Positions 1-4,242 of a stretch of 10,289 nt of DNA are shown piece after piece. Both the position numbers and the translations under genes were made by a program. The notes beneath the pieces are model-generated. The model saw only the letters and a list, made by a program, of their open reading frames with translations. It was not told the origin of the DNA and did no database searches. The stretch covers positions 1 through 10,289 of the forward strand of contig JAGLEB010000105.1 of assembly GCA_023145275.1 (NCBI GenBank), read 5' to 3'. The first letter of the stretch is position 1, and every line of letters starts with the position of its first letter. Source of the stretch: Flavobacteriales bacterium. GTDB lineage: Bacteria > Bacteroidota > Bacteroidia > Flavobacteriales > JADGDT01.

Positions 1-120
1 ACACCGTAACTATCTTCACAATACACCACGTTTAAACAAGAAGTGCGTAGCACGACAAACAAGTGCCACAGGGACAATCACCCGCAATCCTGCTTTTCGC
101 AGGCATTGCACTAAACACAT
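1..120. repeat. GC-richer, inverted-repeat-rich non-coding block
   Basis: This block is about 46% GC by hand count, against roughly 30% in the flanking DNA. It contains nested inverted repeats: GTGC-GTA-GCAC at 43-53; CCTGC-TTTTC-GCAGG at 89-103, extended outwards by GCAAT (84-88) and ATTGC (105-109) with one bulged base; and AGTGC (62-66) facing GCACT (108-112). No reading frame of useful length covers it; the longest noticed is a short cysteine-rich minus-strand frame. Composition and folding potential suggest a dispersed repeat, a mobile-element or cassette end, or a structured RNA. The left edge is cut by the window, so its full size is unknown. Calling it a repeat is inference, since only one copy is visible. 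Confidence 0.4.
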
Positions 121-210
121 TCACCTTTAGCCAGGTTTTGCATTAAAAATGAGATGTTTGCAATGTTTCTAAATTTAGGAATAATCTTGTATTAATGCTT
201 CGCTGTTTAT

Positions 211-225
211 GATACCTGAGGTATC
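211..225. promoter_or_regulatory. 15-bp perfect palindrome, possible operator
   Basis: GATACCT-G-AGGTATC is a perfect 7-1-7 inverted repeat in gene-free DNA. Short perfect palindromes of this shape are typical of dimeric repressor sites, but no regulator or target promoter directly beside it identifies it. It lies about 190 bp upstream of the MutS-family gene. It could also be chance. Confidence 0.25.
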
Positions 226-262
226 TGCTTTGTGGTACTGTTTTAATTTGAATTAATCAAAA

Positions 263-291
263 AGCCGAAGTTTATTGAATAAACTTCAGCT
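263..291. terminator. Hairpin terminator, probably bidirectional
   Basis: A perfect 9-bp stem (267-275 with 279-287) has a TGA loop. It is extended after one mismatch by AGC (263-265) pairing with GCT (289-291). On the minus strand the stem is followed by CTTTTTGATT, a good U-tract. On the plus strand the following sequence is only moderately T-rich. It can end a transcript entering from the left of the window, or a leftward transcript from the promoter at 342-371. Confidence 0.6.
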
Positions 292-341
292 CTTATTGTT
301 GTAGATTTGTAAAAAAATAACTGAGGGTTAATTATTTTATA

Positions 342-371
342 CAAAGGTACTTCCTTGTTTATATATTGCAA
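342..371 (-). promoter_or_regulatory. Bacteroidota-type promoter, leftward
   Basis: Read on the minus strand, a TTG (369-371) is separated by 19 nt from TACCTTTG (342-349). This matches the Bacteroidota housekeeping promoter pattern TTTG/TTG-N19..21-TAnnTTTG. Transcription would begin near 335 and run left into gene-free DNA, meeting the hairpin at 263-291. The downstream product is unknown. It could be a very short RNA, or the leader of something left of the window if the hairpin is read through. Confidence 0.5.
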
Positions 372-412
372 TACCCACTAAGGGTGATTTTTTCACTATT
401 AATGATTATTAG

Positions 413-2200
413 ATGGAGCCTATAAATATTTATCTTGAGAAACTAGAAACACTAAAACTAGATCTTAGTACTCTTAAAAAGAAATCGAGCATTTGGTCAT
501 ATATACGGATTAGTATCTTTATTGGCGGTTTTGCCATTATTACATTTCTTTCAGATCAATTAAGTGTTAAACAACTTAGTGTTTTGGCTTTAATTATCTT
601 CGTTTTGCTTATACTTTCTGTTTTAAAGCACCTAGCAATTTCTAAAAATATTGATGCTTTTCAGAAACTTATTAAGATTAATGAAAATGAAATTAGTATT
701 CTTAATCAAGAATCTAATTTTTACGACGAAGGAAAGCCTTTTGCTATACAATATGCCGATTTATCAAATGATCTAGACCTGTTTGGCCCCCAGTCGGTAT
801 TTCACTTATTGAATAGGGCATCTACTTTTTTTGGAATAAGGAAATTGAAGAATTTTCTATTAGAATTTAACTCTAAAGAAGTAATTATTGAGAGACAAAT
901 TGCTGTTGCTGAATTATCTAAGAAATTGAAGTGGAGACAGGGATTTCAACGGGAATTGATAGATATAAAATCTGATAATAATTATTCTAGTCTTATAGAT
1001 TTTGTGAAGTCTTCTTCATTTGTGGAGCAAAGCAAATCGCTTTTTAAATTTATCTTCTATCAGAATGTTTTTATGATCACACTGTACATCGCTTCATTAT
1101 TTTTGTTTTCGAAGTATAGTTTTTTTATTTTCATAGTGATATTCGTTGTCAATTCATTCATAAATTTAAAATTCTTTGCTAGAACCAATATAATTCACCT
1201 AATGGTTTCATCTAATGCAAAGGATCTCTATTCTTTTTCAAATGCTTTGAGCATGCTTGAAGGAGAGAAATGGAATTCGACACTATTAAGAAGATTACTT
1301 TCTGAAAATTCTAATTTTTCAGTCGAAATTTTAAGTCTTAAAAAACTAATTCAATTTTTCGATTATAGGCTGAATATGTTTATGGGTACTATACTTAATA
1401 TCTTTTTTCTTTGGGATCTCAGGATAATTGATAAGCTTGATGATTGGAAGAATAGAAATGCTGATATTGAAAAACATTTTGAGATACTTGGTGAATTTGA
1501 AGCTCTAACAAGTTTTGCTTCCTTACATTTTAATAAACCTAATTTTGCTTTTGGTGAAATTTCAGAACAGGAGTTCGAAATTGCTACAGCAAATATGTTG
1601 CACCCACTTATTAGTACAAAAGATGCTATTGCAAATGCCTATTCTTTCAACGGAAGGTCAAAGTTAGATATCATTACAGGACCGAACATGTCGGGGAAAA
1701 GTACTTTTTTGCGATCTGTAGCTATAAATATGATTCTTGCAGGTGCTGGATCTATTGTATATGCCGACAAATTTGTTTTTACACCATCTAAAGTGCTTAC
1801 ATATCTACATATAACTGATTCCGTTAAAGATAAGATTTCAACCTTCAGAGCTGAGATTATAAAGCTAAAATCTATCTTGAATGATATTGAAACGTCAGCC
1901 GTACCAACATTTTTTATTCTAGATGAAATACTAAGAGGAACTAATTCTCATTCTAAGTTTAAAGGATCAGTTGCCATTGTGAAAAAACTTATAGAATTAA
2001 AATCGAGTGGTATTATTGCTACGCATGATGTTCAGCTAGGAAATTTAGAAAAAGAGTTTCCTAATCAAATTAGAAACTTTTCATTTGACTTCATTGTTGA
2101 TGCAAATGAAGAGTTAGTGTATGACTATAAATTAAAAAGTGGGATAAATACTAAGGTCAATGCCGAAATAGTGTTAAAAGAGCTTGGTTTGGTATTATAG
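413..2200 (+). CDS. MutS-family ATPase with transmembrane segments
   Basis: This 595-residue protein is a MutS-related P-loop ATPase, not a canonical mismatch-repair MutS. The C-terminal ATPase domain (about 400-595) has Walker A GPNMSGKST (423-431), Walker B ending ILDEILRGT with D504 and E505, and the H-loop ATHD with H538. A segment resembling the start of the MutS core (about 116-150, DLSNDLDLFGPQSVFHLLNR) precedes it. The N-terminal mismatch-binding domain with its F-x-E motif is absent. Four hydrophobic stretches (about 28-46, 53-71, 214-233, 236-252) look like membrane segments, suggesting inner-membrane anchoring with a cytoplasmic ATPase. There is no Smr domain, so it is not MutS2. 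Proteins of this build recur in Bacteroidota under a MutS label; I know of no established role. It starts at ATG 413 without a Shine-Dalgarno sequence, normal for the phylum, and no clear TAnnTTTG promoter is visible upstream. It converges with the next gene, 25 bp away. Confidence 0.85.
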   Translation: MEPINIYLEKLETLKLDLSTLKKKSSIWSYIRISIFIGGFAIITFLSDQLSVKQLSVLALIIFVLLILSVLKHLAISKNIDAFQKLIKINENEISILNQESNFYDEGKPFAIQYADLSNDLDLFGPQSVFHLLNRASTFFGIRKLKNFLLEFNSKEVIIERQIAVAELSKKLKWRQGFQRELIDIKSDNNYSSLIDFVKSSSFVEQSKSLFKFIFYQNVFMITLYIASLFLFSKYSFFIFIVIFVVNSFINLKFFARTNIIHLMVSSNAKDLYSFSNALSMLEGEKWNSTLLRRLLSENSNFSVEILSLKKLIQFFDYRLNMFMGTILNIFFLWDLRIIDKLDDWKNRNADIEKHFEILGEFEALTSFASLHFNKPNFAFGEISEQEFEIATANMLHPLISTKDAIANAYSFNGRSKLDIITGPNMSGKSTFLRSVAINMILAGAGSIVYADKFVFTPSKVLTYLHITDSVKDKISTFRAEIIKLKSILNDIETSAVPTFFILDEILRGTNSHSKFKGSVAIVKKLIELKSSGIIATHDVQLGNLEKEFPNQIRNFSFDFIVDANEELVYDYKLKSGINTKVNAEIVLKELGLVL

Positions 2201-2225
2201 CATTGATTGAGTTATAATTGTTTGG

Positions 2226-2798
2226 CTATTTTTTGAAATAGTAATTTTTCTTAGGTGTAATACAGTAATCAATCTTTATGTCCGTTTGGTTTATGTCTTC
2301 TATATTTTCTTCTGCTTCGAAATATGAAATACCTACTTTTATAACATCTGGCTTACATTTTGCTAAGAAATTATCATAAAATCCTTTTCCGTAGCCAACG
2401 CGGTGACCATTTTCATCGAATGCTAAAAGAGGAACAAAAACAACATCAATATCCTTATCGTTTATTGGATTACGAGTATCTTTTGGCTCTGGTATTCCCC
2501 AAGAGTTTGTTTTTAACTTGGTGTTCTTCGTATATTCGAAATTTTCTAGAGTATTGTCTTCGAAATTGCTTTTTGAAATAAAAATATTTTTATTCTTATG
2601 TAATAAACTATTAATTAGAGTATTAGTGTCTATCTCGTTTTTAGCATTTATAGTCAGGAAGACATGAAAGTTTTCTTTGTCCCAAATATCTAAGAGCTTA
2701 ATATTGTGAAAAATTTCTTCGCTAAAGTTGAATATATCTGTAGAACTTAATTTCATACGAAGGTCTTTGTATTTTTCTCTTAAGTCCTGTTTGTTCAT
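2226..2798 (-). CDS. 5-formyltetrahydrofolate cyclo-ligase
   Basis: This 190-residue protein belongs to the 5-formyltetrahydrofolate cyclo-ligase (5,10-methenyltetrahydrofolate synthetase) family. The enzyme uses ATP to convert 5-formyl-THF to 5,10-methenyl-THF, returning this inhibitory storage form to the one-carbon pool in the cytoplasm. The N-terminal lysine/arginine-rich helix (MNKQDLREKYKDLR) is typical. So are NSWGIPEP (98-105) and the nucleotide-binding signature around GHRVGYGKGFYDNFL (131-145), which follows a PLLAFD strand. Length matches the family (about 180-200). It reads towards the MutS-family gene, with no clear hairpin in the 25-bp gap. It diverges from the small gene at 2928, sharing a 129-bp AT-rich spacer. 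On its own strand a TATCTTTA in that spacer is one base off the TAnnTTTG element, too weak to call. Bacterial homologues are named fau or ygfA; I leave the symbol open because naming varies. Confidence 0.93.
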   Translation of the reverse strand: MNKQDLREKYKDLRMKLSSTDIFNFSEEIFHNIKLLDIWDKENFHVFLTINAKNEIDTNTLINSLLHKNKNIFISKSNFEDNTLENFEYTKNTKLKTNSWGIPEPKDTRNPINDKDIDVVFVPLLAFDENGHRVGYGKGFYDNFLAKCKPDVIKVGISYFEAEENIEDINQTDIKIDYCITPKKNYYFKK

Positions 2799-2881
2799 AA
2801 TATAAATATATATCTTTATTAAAGTTGTTTAAAGATAGATAATGTAATTATGTTTCATTACTTATTCCTCAATTAATTTAT

Positions 2882-2889
2882 TACTTTCG
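2882..2889 (+). promoter_or_regulatory. Possible -7 element for the 2928 gene
   Basis: TACTTTCG matches the TAnnTTTG element in all but one position and lies 38 nt before the ATG at 2928, a reasonable leader length. The expected TTTG/TTG 19-21 nt further upstream is not present; the closest, TTTC at 2853-2856, is too far. This makes it a partial match only. Confidence 0.35.
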
Positions 2890-2927
2890 TTCTTCATATA
2901 ATTATTATAATATAATCCTTGTTATTT

Positions 2928-3200
2928 ATGAATAAGCCCTTAGATCTTGATTGGCTGAAGCTAGCCGAGAATAGTGAAGTTATTTACAAGCTTGATGAAG
3001 ACAGTAAAAAATCATTGATAGAGTATCTTACAAATCATCAAGAAGTGAGCTTTAGACTCAAAGCAAAAGAATTGCCAAGTTCTGAAGATGCTAAAACTGC
3101 AAATGTTTTAGTATTAAATGTCGTCTCAGCTGCCTCATCTAGCAAAAGTATTGGTTTTGAAAATGATTTGGAATATCCTCCCTGTCCTTACAATTGTTAA
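2928..3200 (+). CDS. Small protein of unknown function, Cys-rich C-terminus
   Basis: I do not recognise this 90-residue protein. The frame is open from a TTG at 2919, but ATG 2928 is the better start. The first half is charged and probably helical (DLDWLKLAENSEVIYKLDED and on to about 45). A small hydrophobic patch follows (VLVLNVVSAAS, about 60-70), then a serine-rich stretch, then an acidic-aromatic tail ending EYPPCPYNC. The only two cysteines are residues 86 and 90, within the last five. There is no signal peptide and no full membrane helix. The shape, a long charged leader plus a short Cys/Pro/Tyr tail, is compatible with a peptide-product precursor, but no maturation enzyme is encoded nearby. 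A small regulator or a partner of the membrane protein is equally possible. The next gene starts 3 nt after its stop and in the same frame, so they are almost certainly co-transcribed. Confidence 0.65.
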   Translation: MNKPLDLDWLKLAENSEVIYKLDEDSKKSLIEYLTNHQEVSFRLKAKELPSSEDAKTANVLVLNVVSAASSSKSIGFENDLEYPPCPYNC

Positions 3201-3203
3201 GTT

Positions 3204-3854
3204 TTGAGTAGCACATTTCAATTTATACTAACCTACTTATTCCTTTTAGGAGCATTGATCTTGTTGATAAGATCAATAATAGATAAACGGCGATTGTTTA
3301 CAATTTATTATTCTGTTTATTTTATCATTGCTATAACTGGCTTGTATCTGTTTTATAATAAAGAAAGCAATCTTTTTACATATCATTTTCTTTCAGTAGC
3401 CGAGATATTGTTTTATACTCAATTATTTAAAGAGTATTTTGATTCTAAAGTAATTAAAAGAAATATTGTTTACGTGCAAGTATTTCTTGTTTTATTAGCT
3501 ATTGTATTAAGTACTTTTGTGAATAAATTTGATGAGTTTAATACAATATTTCAAATAGTGGAATCTATTGCATTGATTTCTTTTTCAGCTTACTTCTTCT
3601 TTAAGGGTATTTTGTCTGACGATAATATATTGGGAATTCCTTTGTTTTGGTATTCTTCTGCGATACTACTTTATTTTAGTGTGAATATCATCTTGTATTC
3701 TTCGTTTTATATTACCGCTGATATATTTTATAGTAGCTCTAGAACGTTTAATATTTGGTTGGTAAACGATATTAGTGGTGTTCTGCTTATATTCCTATTT
3801 AATATAGGGATGCACAAAGAGAAAAAATATTATGGATTAATACGAGGTGTATAG
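3204..3854 (+). CDS. Seven-TM integral membrane protein, unknown function
   Basis: This 216-residue, very hydrophobic protein has about seven predicted membrane helices (roughly 5-23, 31-50, 57-75, 88-105, 116-134, 145-166, 183-202) and a short basic C-terminal tail (HKEKKYYGLIRGV). No catalytic motif is visible. The final helix, with an asparagine and a closing IGMHKEKK, recalls 7-TM modules that in Bacteroidota stand alone or precede sensor histidine kinases. That comparison is from memory, and no kinase follows here. The start is assigned at TTG 3204: no ATG occurs before the last helix, and the preceding in-frame codons are TAA (3198-3200) and GTT. Translation may depend on re-initiation or coupling after the upstream stop. 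A strong terminator lies about 77 bp downstream. The position of the small protein directly ahead suggests a joint role, possibly sensing or export, which is inference. Confidence 0.75.
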   Translation: MSSTFQFILTYLFLLGALILLIRSIIDKRRLFTIYYSVYFIIAITGLYLFYNKESNLFTYHFLSVAEILFYTQLFKEYFDSKVIKRNIVYVQVFLVLLAIVLSTFVNKFDEFNTIFQIVESIALISFSAYFFFKGILSDDNILGIPLFWYSSAILLYFSVNIILYSSFYITADIFYSSSRTFNIWLVNDISGVLLIFLFNIGMHKEKKYYGLIRGV

Positions 3855-3930
3855 TTAAAGAGTTTTGGATAATTAATATACAAGCAAAATGATTGACGGT
3901 TCGAAAGAATTACATTGCGTATATAACTAA

Positions 3931-3961
3931 AAAAAGGTTTATCGAGTTGATAAACCTTTTT
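3931..3961. terminator. Bidirectional hairpin terminator after the 7-TM gene
   Basis: A perfect 13-bp stem, AAAAAGGTTTATC (3931-3943) with GATAAACCTTTTT (3949-3961), encloses a GAGTT loop. On the plus strand it ends in five Ts and lies 76 bp after the 7-TM stop. On the minus strand the T-run is seven long, so it could equally stop a leftward transcript from the spacer. Confidence 0.8.
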
Positions 3962-3982
3962 AAACTAACCTAAAATCTTACT

Positions 3983-4036
3983 ATGAAAAAACCTGTATTA
4001 CTACAGTTCCCTTGTTTTTTACTCTGCAAATATTGA
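3983..4036 (+). CDS. Orphan 17-codon ORF, leader- or remnant-like
   Basis: ATG at 3983 opens a 17-codon frame, MKKPVLLQFPCFLLCKY, ending at TGA 4034. The MKK start followed by a hydrophobic stretch looks like the first half of a signal peptide. The A-rich, C-containing upstream sequence resembles the leaders that precede secreted or outer-membrane protein genes in Bacteroidota. It sits 21 bp past a terminator with no longer frame attached. It may be the stump of a deleted gene, a small peptide, or chance. The evidence is weak. Confidence 0.2.
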   Translation: MKKPVLLQFPCFLLCKY

Positions 4037-4159
4037 ATATTTCTTTCATTAATGAAAAACAACATGACAATTGATTAGTTTTTCTTTCGAACACCGAAAA
4101 ATCAATGACGAACATTATTCTAATGTAAAAATAACTGATGTCATCTGATTTATCAGAAT

Positions 4160-4167
4160 CAAAATTA
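4160..4167 (-). promoter_or_regulatory. Possible leftward -7 element in the spacer
   Basis: On the minus strand the sequence reads TAATTTTG, an exact TAnnTTTG match. TTTC lies 18 nt upstream, one base from the TTTG element and slightly short of the usual spacing. Transcription would start near 4153 inside the TCTGAT/ATCAGA repeat and end at the hairpin at 3931-3961, giving an RNA of about 220 nt with no substantial reading frame noticed. In DNA this AT-rich, chance matches are likely. Confidence 0.25.
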
Positions 4168-4186
4168 CATCAATTTATAAAGTAAG

Positions 4187-4216
4187 AAAGCCTGTTTCAT
4201 TATAGAAACAGGCTTT
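4187..4216 (-). terminator. Hairpin terminator of the TonB-dependent receptor gene
   Basis: A perfect 12-bp stem, AAAGCCTGTTTC (4187-4198) with GAAACAGGCTTT (4205-4216), has a 6-nt loop and lies 26 bp beyond the receptor stop codon. On the minus strand the stem ends in CTTT followed by CTTACTTTAT, a T-rich tail. It probably works in both directions. Confidence 0.8.
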
Positions 4217-4242
4217 TATATATATTAAGAATATTATTCTTA

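Larger units (their letters stand above)
3855..4242. other. Convergent intergenic spacer with two terminators
   Basis: This 388-bp gene-free spacer lies between the rightward 7-TM gene and the leftward TonB-dependent receptor. It holds a hairpin terminator near each gene. Between them are a 17-codon orphan ORF (3983-4036), an inverted repeat TCTGAT-TT-ATCAGA (4144-4157), outer arms ATGTAA (4123-4128) and TTACAT (4165-4170), and a possible leftward promoter. A 15-bp AT-rich palindrome (AAGAATA-T-TATTCTT, 4227-4241) abuts the receptor stop codon. This is more structure than two 3' ends require. Confidence 0.6.

Noticed and set aside
34..117. Short cysteine-rich minus-strand frame through the GC-rich block (containing AGDCPCGTCLSCYALLV)
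   Set aside because: Only about 24 codons from the first ATG, lying across perfect hairpins. The apparent cysteine motif follows from the repeat sequence, and no support for translation exists.
1..120. Integron attC site
   Set aside because: The overall look (nested dyads of about 100 bp) is suggestive, but no GTTRRRY/RYYYAAC core pair was found at the ends and no integrase or cassette neighbour is visible.
2360..2581. 73-codon plus-strand frame
   Set aside because: It lies entirely antisense within the well-supported formyltetrahydrofolate cyclo-ligase gene and has no recognisable features.
2919..2927. TTG start adding three residues to the small Cys-ended protein
   Set aside because: An ATG three codons later is available and nothing favours the TTG.
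2928..3854. Selenocysteine or programmed stop read-through as the established explanation of the in-frame TAA
   Set aside because: TAA is not a selenocysteine codon and no read-through signal is recognisable. Re-initiation at TTG is the simpler explanation, so read-through is kept only as something to test.
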